A DNA stretch of 42,684 bases, from positions 1 to 42,684 of the IMG/VR virus record IMGVR_UViG_3300021960_010323; one strand, written 5' to 3'. This DNA is from a virus. Each line of letters starts with the position of its first letter. The first letter of the stretch is position 1. This document shows positions 14,129 through 22,187 of this stretch, piece after piece. Made by a program: the position numbers and the translations under genes. Under the pieces are notes generated by a model. It made no database searches. It was not told where the DNA came from and was given only the letters and a program-made list of their open reading frames with translations.

Positions 14129-14676
14129 TCAGTTTCCAATTCAATAAAATATTGAGGAGCACCTGTATACCATTCAGGCACATTTCCTAGTTTCCATTTA
14201 CAAAACGTAAATTTATCCATATTATAAAGGGTGCGATAAGCTTTTACCGGATCTTTATCTTTATATTTTTCTGGCATAGCTTGAACAAATTGAGTACGTC
14301 TAGTTTTTTCAAAAAACAAATGAGGTATTTGACCTTCGTAAATCATTAACAAACTTTCCTGACTATGAGTCTTGCCGTAACGTTTAGTATATTCAGAACA
14401 TAAAGAACGCATATGTTTTACAAGCCACTTATAATTACTTAAAGATTCAAAAACCCACATTGTGCATGGATGTTTAACATGAGCGGGAGGGTAGCCAGGA
14501 AGACCTAATTGTTCTGAAGGTTTTTTAGTAGCATCTCCTCTAAGATGAAATTTATAATTAATATCAACAGCAGCTGATAACATTTGAGCACACTCGATAA
14601 TCATTTTAACAACGTGCTTATCACATTGCATTTGAGCAGCTATAACAGGATCTTTATCTAATACAAAAATATTCAA
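14125..14676 (-). CDS. Conserved phage protein of unknown function (CDKHVVKM family)
   Basis: 183 residues starting MNIFVLDKDPVIAAQMQCDK. The segment CDKHVVKMIIECAQMLSAA is a motif I recognise from many T4-like and giant-virus proteins with no settled function. Further conserved-looking parts are HPCTMWVFESLSNYKWL and an aromatic C-terminus TFCKWKLGNVPEW. No signal or membrane segment. It overlaps queD by four bases (ATGA). Confidence 0.7.
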   Translation of the reverse strand: MNIFVLDKDPVIAAQMQCDKHVVKMIIECAQMLSAAVDINYKFHLRGDATKKPSEQLGLPGYPPAHVKHPCTMWVFESLSNYKWLVKHMRSLCSEYTKRYGKTHSQESLLMIYEGQIPHLFFEKTRRTQFVQAMPEKYKDKDPVKAYRTLYNMDKFTFCKWKLGNVPEWYTGAPQYFIELETE

Positions 14677-14891
14677 GGTGTACCTCCAGTTTGGTAATAT
14701 TCTATTCTATCTTTCATAAACTTTCTAATTTTTCTTAGCTCAGATAACTCATCAGAAGGAGCATTTGCTATTTTCATTATAGCAATTTTAGTGTTTAAAT
14801 TTATAATTTCATCAAAAAGTGCTCGGGATTGTGTCATAGCCGAGCTGCTCATATTTTCTAAATTTAAAGTTATTTGATCTTCATCAGACAT
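14673..14891 (-). CDS. Hypothetical helical protein, 72 residues
   Basis: Mostly helical (TQSRALFDEIINLNTKIAIM, then LSELRKIRKFMKDRIEYY). It overlaps both neighbours by 4 and 8 bases. Function unknown. Confidence 0.6.
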   Translation of the reverse strand: MSDEDQITLNLENMSSSAMTQSRALFDEIINLNTKIAIMKIANAPSDELSELRKIRKFMKDRIEYYQTGGTP

Positions 14892-15087
14892 CCCATTTAA
14901 CCTTTTCTTCTATAGCATATCTTGAACCATGAATATAGTCTTTGTCTTCATCTGATAACACAGACCAAAATTTACTCACAGTTTGAATGTGTTGTTCTAC
15001 TATATCTGGACGATCTAAATGTACATTATCTTCCATCATAGCTTGAAGCACATCCATTCTTTGATTAATTTTATCTCTAACACTCAT
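14884..15087 (-). CDS. Hypothetical protein, 67 residues
   Basis: The segment TVSKFWSVLSDEDKDYIHG resembles a conserved phage small-protein motif, function unknown. One-base overlap with the gene upstream. Confidence 0.6.
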   Translation of the reverse strand: MSVRDKINQRMDVLQAMMEDNVHLDRPDIVEQHIQTVSKFWSVLSDEDKDYIHGSRYAIEEKVKWDV

Positions 15088-15434
15088 TAGTTACGTCTCA
15101 TAGTAGCATAGTCTTTACCGTCTTGATTACGAGTAACTGGAACAAGATTGGACTTATGCATAGTAGCTACACCTACAATAAAATCGCCTGTGTAAGTATT
15201 AGATTGCTTAATAGTGGTATTACCTATTACAACGTCAGAAGTCCTAAGAGTACGCTCACCCTGATGAGACTTATAATCAGGCATAGTACCTACACCTAAA
15301 CGTTTACCCTTAGCGTTATGAGGTAATGCTGCTTTGATCTGATCTGGATGGACACCACGTTTACGTAACCATTTATCGTGCTCATCTTTAGCACGCTGTT
15401 GATTAATCGTTAAAGACTTTCGCTTTGATCTCAT
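15087..15434 (-). CDS. Conserved marine-phage hypothetical protein
   Basis: 115 residues, very basic N-terminus (MRSKRKSLTINQQRAKDEHD), then a beta-rich part GERTLRTSDVVIGNTTIKQS. I recall relatives in cyanophages and pelagiphages without known function. It overlaps the metallopeptidase-like gene by 32 bases. Confidence 0.65.
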   Translation of the reverse strand: MRSKRKSLTINQQRAKDEHDKWLRKRGVHPDQIKAALPHNAKGKRLGVGTMPDYKSHQGERTLRTSDVVIGNTTIKQSNTYTGDFIVGVATMHKSNLVPVTRNQDGKDYATMRRN

Positions 15435-15819
15435 CTAACATCTCCTCCTGAAGTTTATAAGCTTCTTGCTCGTAAGGTAACTTAAGATATTCTTCGAAAT
15501 TATTATAAGGTCTATCTGTAATTTGTTTACGGATATATTGACGTACATGTACCATTTCATGAATTAAAAGAGTAACAATATCGTCTACAGGACCTTCTAA
15601 AGCTGTTTTAGCTATAGCAAGAAAGAAAGTATCTTCTCCTTCTTGATGAATCATAGCTTCAGCATCGCCCATATCTTCATCTAAAGCAACATGACAATCG
15701 ATAAAAATAGGATTACGACGCCTTGGCATAAGTGTATCTAAAGATTGCTCGATAACATCTCTAATAAGTATACCTTGTTCTTTATTTTCTACACCTATAA
15801 TGTCTAAACATACAATCAT
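15403..15819 (-). CDS. Metallopeptidase-like protein with HExxH motif
   Basis: 138 residues. The zinc motif appears as LLIHEMVHVRQY (HEMVH) in the middle, and a later acidic EQEAYKLQEEM could give the third ligand, as in SprT/gluzincin-type small peptidases. The N-terminus MIVCLDIIGVENKEQ looks like a beta strand. Targets unknown; related phage proteins may process prohead or host proteins, which is inference. Confidence 0.65.
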   Translation of the reverse strand: MIVCLDIIGVENKEQGILIRDVIEQSLDTLMPRRRNPIFIDCHVALDEDMGDAEAMIHQEGEDTFFLAIAKTALEGPVDDIVTLLIHEMVHVRQYIRKQITDRPYNNFEEYLKLPYEQEAYKLQEEMLDEIKAKVFND

Positions 15820-16154
15820 TATGCTGCTTCTTTATTATTAAAACGCTCAAAACCAAACGATTTAACTATATAGATATAACCCATTTCTGGACCTTCTTCT
15901 ACTCTAATAGCATCACCTACACTAATTGAACGCATACGATCTAGACGAGTAATCTTTGATTCAGGACCTATGTTACCAATCTGAAACACCTCATCAAGAT
16001 CTTCAGCAACAATCTCGCATACTTTACTATAATGTGCAAGAAAGAGTGATGGGGGTACATTACCATAAAATGATACCTGAAAATATTCATCTGATTTATG
16101 CTCAGCTAAATATTTACGATGTGATGGAATCATTTGATGAACTGAAAACTTCAT
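15819..16154 (-). CDS. Hypothetical protein, 111 residues
   Basis: First gene after the promoter at 16188-16216, with GAGGAGAATATT before the ATG. It has a helical N-terminal half and a beta C-terminal half (SVGDAIRVEEGPEMGYIYIV). No family recognised. It heads a long operon running through queD, queE and folE to yhhQ. Confidence 0.6.
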   Translation of the reverse strand: MKFSVHQMIPSHRKYLAEHKSDEYFQVSFYGNVPPSLFLAHYSKVCEIVAEDLDEVFQIGNIGPESKITRLDRMRSISVGDAIRVEEGPEMGYIYIVKSFGFERFNNKEAA

Positions 16155-16187
16155 AATATTCTCCTCTTTTTCTCATTCTATACATAT

Positions 16188-16216
16188 ATTGTAGTCTCTT
16201 TTTTACCAAAAATCAA
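16188..16216 (-). promoter_or_regulatory. Sigma-70-type promoter heading the queD-queE-folE operon
   Basis: TTGATT (16211-16216), 17-base spacer, TACAAT (16188-16193) on the minus strand, with AAAAGAGAC before the -10 as in the promoters at 1226 and 1673. It follows a terminator directly, so the terminator tail TTTTTTAG runs into the -35. Confidence 0.8.
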
Positions 16217-16255
16217 CTAAAAAAGGGCCTTGAAAATCCAATGTTTTCAAGGCCC
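16217..16255 (-). terminator. Rho-independent terminator, 12-bp stem
   Basis: GGGCCTTGAAAA and TTTTCAAGGCCC form a perfect 12-bp stem with a 7-base loop, followed by six T on the minus strand. It ends the polyprotein transcript. Confidence 0.92.
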
Positions 16256-16276
16256 AGTTAAAATATTATAATTTTT

Positions 16277-18112
16277 TTATTGTGATCTTTTTAAATCTGC
16301 TGCTGAAGGACGATCTGGATCACCTGGCTTAGCAGGTGCTTCTCCTCTTGCACGCTTTTTATGGATATTATACCAAAGTCCTTTTTTAGCTGTACGCCCG
16401 TCTTTAGTCACATGTGTGTCTTTTTCTTCGTTAGTCGAAGGTTTTTTCTTATAGGTATCTAAACCGGTTTGTTTATAATATTTGTCGGAATTAGGACGAT
16501 TGTAGAGCTTAAGACGTCTTTTTTCTTCCGCATCAGTAGCGATGCGCTTCATAGCACCTTCTTTTTGCAAACCTTTAGTAGCTCTATCAATACCTTGAAG
16601 TCTATTATTTCTTTTTCTATCTGCAGCACGAATAGCTTCTCGATTTTTATCAGTATGATCGTTGTTAGCTACTAGGTTTGCAGATTTTTGTGACTGATAA
16701 CCTACATCTCTTGCTGCTACTCTAGTGTAAGCTGCTTTTGCTCTTTTTGAAATTTCATCAACTTGCTCTTCAGATACATCTATTCCTTGTTTTTTAAGTT
16801 TATCGATATATTTGCCTGAGGTCTTTCTTGCTGGTTCTGAAGAAGACTTATAAGCAGCAGCTACATCTGTACCTCCGGGTGAACCTTTGTATGATGTACC
16901 TGTATGAGAAGGATTCACAGCTTTTCTTTGATGATAAGCTAATGCTTTTGTACCTTGATCACTTTTTTTAGCTGTAGTAGGAGTAGTTTTTTTATAGTCA
17001 ACTTGTTTTCTTGCCGAACTATGAGCTCTACTAGCTAGTTCTGATGAAATCTCATCAAATTGCTCGACATCTTCCATAGATTTAACTTTCTTTTGAGTTT
17101 TAAACCTACTAGTGTCAGCTTTACTAAGTTGACCTGCAACTCCAGAAGCCATACTAGTGTCACCGTGCGCACCTTGAGCTTTAGCAGGAGGTACTTTAGT
17201 AATTTTACCACCTTTTTTAAGATATGCATCAATAGCTGCTTGATCTTCAGACATTTTATTAACCGCTCTATCAATACCCGTACGGCGCGCGCGAATTTTA
17301 GCATTATTTTTAGCATCTGCAGATGTATATTTAGGATTATTATCTCTCATGCCTTGAGTAAATGATCTATTATCTAAATCGTTTACAGCTTTTTTAACAT
17401 AAGACCCCATAGTTTTTTTATCTAACTCGTTTAAATCTTCTTCAGACATTTTAGCACGAAGCTCTTGTTTCTTTTCTGTAGATGTAATTCTTTCTACATT
17501 AACAACAGCTTTAGGATCTTTAAACTTCTTGCGCATTTGAGCTTTAATGGTACCAGCAGATGAACCATCAATATACATTGTTGGAAGACCTTCAACATCT
17601 ACTTTAAATGTACCTTCCATAATACCGTCTCCATTATCATATTCTGTAGACTGATTAACTGAGCGCATAGAAGAAGCAGATTTAGCTCCTCCACTAGTAC
17701 CGAATTTAGCTTTTCTAGCTGAGATTGAACCGCTTACTGCATTCCCTACACTGCTAACAGCGCCTTTAACAGAATCCAAAAAACCTTCATCTGTGTCTAC
17801 AGGACCATGTTTACGAACTTTTTTCATATCTGAAGCAGAAATCTTTTTGTCTTTATTATGATCTAATTTATCTTGATCACCATGAAGCTCTTCTGGAATT
17901 TCTGTAGCTGGAACTTCTACTTTAGGAGTTTTAGAAGCTGGCTTCTTTTTCACATCTGTAGCTGCTTCTTGCAACTGTTCTTCTTCTTCTTTAACATCAA
18001 TTTCAATTGTTACATCATCTGCTTTCACAGCAGTAAATTTCTGTCTAACAGAAGATGTATCAGGGTCAAAAGTTGTTTTTTTAATATAATCTGCGTAAAA
18101 TTCAGTACTCAT
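16277..18112 (-). CDS. Large modular polyprotein-like phage protein with EF-hand loop
   Basis: 611 residues, highly charged and low in hydrophobics. An EF-hand-like calcium loop DHNKDKKISASD lies at 84-95. Three degenerate modules start with N/D-E-L/I-S/D cores (DLNELDKKTMGSYVKKA, QFDEISSELASRAHSSA, QVDEISKRAKAAYTRVA); two carry a later GIDRA motif. The C-terminus KKGLWYNIHKKRARGEAP with a PGDP tail is a pattern I recall in marine-phage structural polyproteins. It may be cut during head assembly or packaged; location and processing are not shown. It overlaps the DUF6267 gene by 4 bases and lies downstream of a late-promoter motif. Confidence 0.75.
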   Translation of the reverse strand: MSTEFYADYIKKTTFDPDTSSVRQKFTAVKADDVTIEIDVKEEEEQLQEAATDVKKKPASKTPKVEVPATEIPEELHGDQDKLDHNKDKKISASDMKKVRKHGPVDTDEGFLDSVKGAVSSVGNAVSGSISARKAKFGTSGGAKSASSMRSVNQSTEYDNGDGIMEGTFKVDVEGLPTMYIDGSSAGTIKAQMRKKFKDPKAVVNVERITSTEKKQELRAKMSEEDLNELDKKTMGSYVKKAVNDLDNRSFTQGMRDNNPKYTSADAKNNAKIRARRTGIDRAVNKMSEDQAAIDAYLKKGGKITKVPPAKAQGAHGDTSMASGVAGQLSKADTSRFKTQKKVKSMEDVEQFDEISSELASRAHSSARKQVDYKKTTPTTAKKSDQGTKALAYHQRKAVNPSHTGTSYKGSPGGTDVAAAYKSSSEPARKTSGKYIDKLKKQGIDVSEEQVDEISKRAKAAYTRVAARDVGYQSQKSANLVANNDHTDKNREAIRAADRKRNNRLQGIDRATKGLQKEGAMKRIATDAEEKRRLKLYNRPNSDKYYKQTGLDTYKKKPSTNEEKDTHVTKDGRTAKKGLWYNIHKKRARGEAPAKPGDPDRPSAADLKRSQ

Positions 18113-19341
18113 CGTTGCCAGCCTTTAATATATTCAGATGAAAAGTTAAAATGTGAGAAGTTTAATCTATCAACAAATTTAACTGCTTCACCTTTCTCTG
18201 TGTTAATTGCTACATAACCCTCTGGTTCAGTAACTTTAAAACCATCTTTAGTAAGGACAAATGCCTTTTGATTATTTATTAAATTGAGCTTATCAATAGC
18301 CATCATTTTGGCTTTTGTAATTTCATCTACGTACATAAACGATTTAACTAAAGTTAGTCTGTTTTTGTTAAGATCATCTAACAGTTGTTTCAGAGCTGCT
18401 CTTTTAGTATTAATAGCAGCTTCAGATTTAACCTTTGAAATAACTTTGTCTTCCCAATAAGTTTTAAGATATTCAATATAATCTTTAGCAGCTGTTCTAG
18501 GATTAGGAAGTTGTCCTGCTCTAATTCTACTGTTGATAAATGTTTTTACATTAGCACCAGCAGCTGAAGAAGGAATTGAGTCCATAATTTTAACTATTTT
18601 ATCAAAACCACCAATTAGTCTTTCTGCTTTATTGATATGAACATTAAAAGCTCTAAGTTCTGCTTCTGTAAAACCTATATCAGACCCTTTAAAATACGCG
18701 TCATCCATGAAAACATTTCTTGACGTTTTAAGTTTAGATATATCAACACCAAAAGAAGCAGAGTAGTTAGCCAAAGAACCGCGACCACTGTAGGAAGTAT
18801 GCCAAATGATACCCATGTTAGCGTTTCTAATGAGCTTAGCGATATCAGAATTAGCAGGCCAAGCGTATACAATTGTATTAGGATGGACTGTAAGATATCT
18901 GATTCCATCAATTGTTTCATATTTTTGATCTCCTGAAGTAAATAACATATCTCCTTGAAGTACTGTGTCTTTAGGGATACCAACATTAGCTAATTCTTTT
19001 AGAGCTACTTGAAGTTTTTGTGCTTTACCACCTGATTCATTATCACTAATATCTTTAGCTGTTTTATAAATTTTAGGATTCTTAGCAAATACCGATTTTG
19101 TTCCTACAAAAAATTGGCCATCTTCAGGATCATAACCAGCAAACAAAGCAGGAGCTCCATCCCATTTTACAGTAAGATCAGCATGATTTGTACCTACTTT
19201 AATAGAAAAATCTCTAAGAAATTCTATAGCTGCACGTGCACCTACATCTCCTCTCTCATAAAGATCTTCATCAGCATGAGTAAGATGTAGGTTTTGTTTA
19301 GAGTCAGCAGCTTCTAATAAAAATTCTGAAAAATTTAACAT
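18109..19341 (-). CDS. DUF6267 protein with nucleotidyltransferase (ligase-like) motifs
   Basis: 410 residues. I recognise close relatives in cyanophages, ending KGWQR as here. The motif KWDGAP at 59-64 matches KxDG, the adenylation lysine of ATP-dependent ligases and RNA capping enzymes. Downstream are QGDMLF (129-134), PEGYV (373-377, like motif IV) and VKFV with Lys388 (like motif V). The motif III-IV spacing is larger than in known ligases. A covalent nucleotidyltransferase activity is plausible but unproven. Neighbours are a HIGH-motif nucleotidylyltransferase and the polyprotein, and a TATAAATA motif lies at 19346-19353. Confidence 0.75.
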   Translation of the reverse strand: MLNFSEFLLEAADSKQNLHLTHADEDLYERGDVGARAAIEFLRDFSIKVGTNHADLTVKWDGAPALFAGYDPEDGQFFVGTKSVFAKNPKIYKTAKDISDNESGGKAQKLQVALKELANVGIPKDTVLQGDMLFTSGDQKYETIDGIRYLTVHPNTIVYAWPANSDIAKLIRNANMGIIWHTSYSGRGSLANYSASFGVDISKLKTSRNVFMDDAYFKGSDIGFTEAELRAFNVHINKAERLIGGFDKIVKIMDSIPSSAAGANVKTFINSRIRAGQLPNPRTAAKDYIEYLKTYWEDKVISKVKSEAAINTKRAALKQLLDDLNKNRLTLVKSFMYVDEITKAKMMAIDKLNLINNQKAFVLTKDGFKVTEPEGYVAINTEKGEAVKFVDRLNFSHFNFSSEYIKGWQR

Positions 19342-19345
19342 ATAC

Positions 19346-19353
19346 TATTTATA
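19346..19353 (-). promoter_or_regulatory. T4-type late promoter motif TATAAATA
   Basis: Exact TATAAATA on the minus strand, five bases before the DUF6267 start, overlapping the end of the SOD-like gene. The spacing leaves a very short leader, so the transcript could be nearly leaderless. Chance matches are expected in AT-rich DNA. Confidence 0.5.
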
Positions 19354-19876
19354 TCTTACTTTTATTTCCAGATTCAATGCGACGACTTACCACATCCCAA
19401 TTAATAATATTAATAGATTGTTTAACATAATTTTCTATACTATTGCCGAAATTAAACATAAAAGCATGTTCCCAACAATCAATAACCATAGCTACGTTAT
19501 CTACAATTCTATTGTTAGGAATAATATTTAAATAACCGCTAGTATTCATAAAAACCCATCCATTACCTTGAAGCAGTTTTGCTTTATCTAATAGAGTAGA
19601 TAAAAATCTTTCATAAGAACCATATCTAGTTTCCATAATTGCTAGCAATTTACCCTGGGGTTCATTGTTTATTCTATACTCTCTAATATTATCAAAATAT
19701 AATTTATGTAAAAAAGCTCCTGCTTTATCAAAAGCAAAGTCACCTGTGCCTTCATTAAACCTATCTACATGTTGTTTATAAACGTGGTTATAATGAAGAT
19801 CAAAAGCTTGCTCATGAATAACAGGTTTTAATTTTGCAATATCAAAAGTAATATTAGTTTGCTCAAGCATTTTCAT
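19349..19876 (-). CDS. Fe/Mn superoxide-dismutase-like protein
   Basis: 175 residues, shorter than bacterial SOD (~195). The four metal ligands are kept: His28 (in LHYNH), His57 (in AFLHKLYF), Asp133 and His137 (in IDCWEHAFMF). But the usual second-shell residues differ: the position of Tyr34 is His36 and that of His30 is Val32 (E. coli numbering). It could be an active or altered SOD, or a structural relative. It lies between DUF6267 and DUF6433 genes in what seems a late group, which favours a virion-related role. Confidence 0.75.
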   Translation of the reverse strand: MKMLEQTNITFDIAKLKPVIHEQAFDLHYNHVYKQHVDRFNEGTGDFAFDKAGAFLHKLYFDNIREYRINNEPQGKLLAIMETRYGSYERFLSTLLDKAKLLQGNGWVFMNTSGYLNIIPNNRIVDNVAMVIDCWEHAFMFNFGNSIENYVKQSINIINWDVVSRRIESGNKSKI

Positions 19877-20465
19877 TATTAAGTTTTTCCGCTTTTAAAA
19901 TATATTGTTTCGCTTCATCAAATAATTTTTTTGCTTCAGCTTTTTTAACTTTTGCTAATTCTATATATTCCGCTGCCTTTTCTTCATTGGTTTTTTCTAC
20001 TTGTGGTTCTATAGATAAGATATTAAGAACTGGAAAAGCTTTTTTAACAACATCTGAACTAATTTCATATTTTGTTTGTAATTTTTTGTCTTTAGCTAGA
20101 CAAACAATTTCAGCTTCCTTTGCGTCTACAGCTTCTAACATTTCAATAAAAGTACGTTCAATTTGCAAAGGTTTCATTTTAACTGATTGAGCAGATCTTA
20201 CAATAACAGGAAAAAGTCTAATATATTCCCAGAGAGAAGCGTGATTAGGTCCATCAGCATTTTCATTTCTATTAAACGGAGGAGTACCATCAGGGACCAT
20301 AGGCTGAATCGTGTCACAATAATTCATCTTCAAGATTCTGTGAAGAGGAGTATGATCATAATATTTTTTTTGAAGTGTGTTTGTTTTAAGTTCGTCAGAT
20401 GTAAGGTTACTTATCTCCGACAAAATCTCGAAGACTTGCATGTCCCGTGGTTTGATATTGTTCAT
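19863..20465 (-). CDS. DUF6433 phage protein
   Basis: 200 residues. The N-terminal part (VFEILSEISNL, then HRILKMNYCDTIQPMVPDGT, PPFNRNENADGPNHASLWEY) matches the DUF6433 pattern I recall from cyanophages. The C-terminal 45 residues form a charged helix rich in Lys, Glu and Ala, likely coiled coil. AAAAGGACTAAATT precedes the ATG at 20465. It overlaps the nucleotidylyltransferase gene by 59 bases. Confidence 0.75.
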   Translation of the reverse strand: MNNIKPRDMQVFEILSEISNLTSDELKTNTLQKKYYDHTPLHRILKMNYCDTIQPMVPDGTPPFNRNENADGPNHASLWEYIRLFPVIVRSAQSVKMKPLQIERTFIEMLEAVDAKEAEIVCLAKDKKLQTKYEISSDVVKKAFPVLNILSIEPQVEKTNEEKAAEYIELAKVKKAEAKKLFDEAKQYILKAEKLNNENA

Positions 20466-21000
20466 AATTTAGTCCTTTTCTTACCATTTTCATAATATTT
20501 TCTGCATCTCTTTGCAGATTTCTAGGAAGACCAGATTTAAACTGTTTAAGGTCTTCATTAGTCGCTAATTCTCTCATTTTTGAAGCTGACATACCTGAAA
20601 CGTCGTCAGCATCTGGATCGCGCTCACCAGCTGATACTACATCTATAGTATCAAACGTATAGTCTTTTCCGTTGTATGTGTTTACAAGTTCTCTAAAATC
20701 TGATACTCTATCTGAACCTACAACCAAAACAACCTCATCATATTTTTTCTCTAATTCTTGTAGCACTTTTATTATAGTGTTAGCTCTAGACATTTTTACA
20801 ATATTACCAAAAGCTTTTTTAGCCAATTTAATTTTGTCTTTGTATTCTAAAGGATCTTTTGGAAGTTTGTGTGTATGAGAAAGATAAATGAGAGGGTCAC
20901 CTTTATGAGCTCTAGCGACCGCTCTCACTTTATTAACCAGTTTTTCATGTCCTATAGTAGGAGGATTCATCCTACCAAAACTAAAAACTGCTTTAGACAT
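20407..21000 (-). CDS. HIGH-motif nucleotidylyltransferase (NMNAT/cytidylyltransferase-like)
   Basis: 197 residues. The N-terminal GRMNPPTIGHEKL carries the TIGH version of the HIGH motif, and SGMSASKMRE near 155-164 is the ISSTxxR-like signature, so it is a nucleotidylyl transferase fold. VVLVVGSDRVSDF in the middle fits the NMNAT family. Substrate cannot be told: NMN, pantetheine phosphate or a sugar or lipid head group are all possible. It lies beside the ligase-like DUF6267 protein. Confidence 0.85.
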   Translation of the reverse strand: MSKAVFSFGRMNPPTIGHEKLVNKVRAVARAHKGDPLIYLSHTHKLPKDPLEYKDKIKLAKKAFGNIVKMSRANTIIKVLQELEKKYDEVVLVVGSDRVSDFRELVNTYNGKDYTFDTIDVVSAGERDPDADDVSGMSASKMRELATNEDLKQFKSGLPRNLQRDAENIMKMVRKGLNYEQYQTTGHASLRDFVGDK

Positions 21001-21001
21001 A

Positions 21002-21298
21002 TTATGTTAGGTCTGAAGTAGCAATATGGTTATTACTGTCAGCTAATGCAGCAATTTCACCACTAGTCAATAAATCTTGAGTAGCAAAATCAACAGTTGA
21101 ACCTGCTTCAATTGAGTTTTGAGTAGAAGCTCTACCAAGTGGAAGTGCGTCTAAAATTTCATGTGTATTAGTACCATCTGTACCAGTTACACCAAACCCT
21201 GCTGCAGAAGCTTGAACAGCTGCACCAAAAGCTACACCTTTACCATCAATAGCTGTCTGATCATTAGTGCCAGAAGCGTCAGGAATTACATAAGTCAT
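21002..21298 (-). CDS. Small Ala/Gly/Thr-rich protein, possible virion component
   Basis: 98 residues with a composition typical of secreted or virion surface proteins (DGKGVAFGAAVQASAAGFGV) and no cysteine. AAGGAGATCC precedes the ATG, and an AATAAATA motif lies at 21330-21337. Virion role is inferred from composition only. Confidence 0.55.
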   Translation of the reverse strand: MTYVIPDASGTNDQTAIDGKGVAFGAAVQASAAGFGVTGTDGTNTHEILDALPLGRASTQNSIEAGSTVDFATQDLLTSGEIAALADSNNHIATSDLT

Positions 21299-21329
21299 AA
21301 GGATCTCCTTTAAATTGTTATAACAATAT

Positions 21330-21337
21330 TATTTATT
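21330..21337 (-). promoter_or_regulatory. Possible late promoter AATAAATA
   Basis: AATAAATA on the minus strand, about 30 bases before the small Ala/Gly-rich gene and at the end of RNase H. It matches the NATAAATA late motif described for cyanophages. Confidence 0.4.
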
Positions 21338-22187
21338 ACAACTTAACTTCAAAATCTTGAAGAGACTCCATAAGCAATTTCATTTGATTTTTTGTAAACA
21401 ATGTCATTAAACGATTAATAGAACCTTTTGCAGGTATGTTAAAAGCTTCTAAAATCTCTTGTTTAAGATAATCAGGACATCTGCTTAGATCAATCATATC
21501 TCTATTACGAATAATACGACGAGCAATTGTAGTTCCTAATGCTTCAGGGTCTTGCATAAGCATATCCATCTTAGCTTTGCGAAGAGGTGTTTGTCTAGCA
21601 TCCTCTTCAACTAACACATTATCATCTGACATTACGTTAGGAATACCATCACCAATATCACCTTTGAGTATTTTAATTTCTAAATCAGTAATAGGATCAA
21701 TATCAGGTTCTATCCATTTCTTCTGAATGTTAGAAAACTGTTTAATGTTAGGATATTTCTGTAGCTGTACAAAATCTTTATCTGGTGATACGATAACAGT
21801 AGGAGTAGGGTTCATATTAGCTTCTACAATAGTAGCAATAACATCATCTGCCTCACATCCTTCAATACGAACACAACGATAAGGAGAGTATGTTTCTATT
21901 TCTTCTCGTACGTTGTTCATCATAGTAAAGATAGCATTCCAATCATGCTTAGACTCTTTACGTTGTTTTTTGCGATTAGCCTTATACTGAGGAAATGACT
22001 TTTTACGCCATACATTAGTATGATCCATAGCAATAACCATCTCACCAAACTCATTACGAAACTTTTCGTTATACTGACGAATGATATTAAAAATCTGATG
22101 ACGAACTAACCCTGGTTCGTCTATAAAGTCATCTACTCTAACCATAATAGACGACATCGCAATTGATGAATAATCAAGTAATATCAA
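21336..22187 (-). CDS. rnh: RNase H / 5'-3' exonuclease (T4 Rnh-like)
   Basis: 283 residues, near T4 RNase H (305). FEN-1-family features are visible: LLDYSSIA (metal Asp), VIAMDHTNVWRKKSFPQYKA, EGCEADDVIATIVE, and VSPDKDFVQLQKYPNI with acidic metal ligands; KGDIGDGIPNVM is the helix-hairpin-helix equivalent. It removes RNA primers and flaps on the lagging strand. It overlaps the 202-residue gene by 14 bases. Confidence 0.92.
   Translation of the reverse strand: MILLDYSSIAMSSIMVRVDDFIDEPGLVRHQIFNIIRQYNEKFRNEFGEMVIAMDHTNVWRKKSFPQYKANRKKQRKESKHDWNAIFTMMNNVREEIETYSPYRCVRIEGCEADDVIATIVEANMNPTPTVIVSPDKDFVQLQKYPNIKQFSNIQKKWIEPDIDPITDLEIKILKGDIGDGIPNVMSDDNVLVEEDARQTPLRKAKMDMLMQDPEALGTTIARRIIRNRDMIDLSRCPDYLKQEILEAFNIPAKGSINRLMTLFTKNQMKLLMESLQDFEVKL

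Noticed and set aside
14125-14676. Pyrimidine-dimer glycosylase (DenV-like)
   Set aside because: The N-terminal sequence does not match the DenV pattern; only the uncharacterised CDKHVVKM family is recognised.
17873-18217. 114-codon plus-strand frame rich in Phe and Cys
   Set aside because: It is the antisense of the Lys/Glu-rich polyprotein; Phe runs are the complement of Lys codons.
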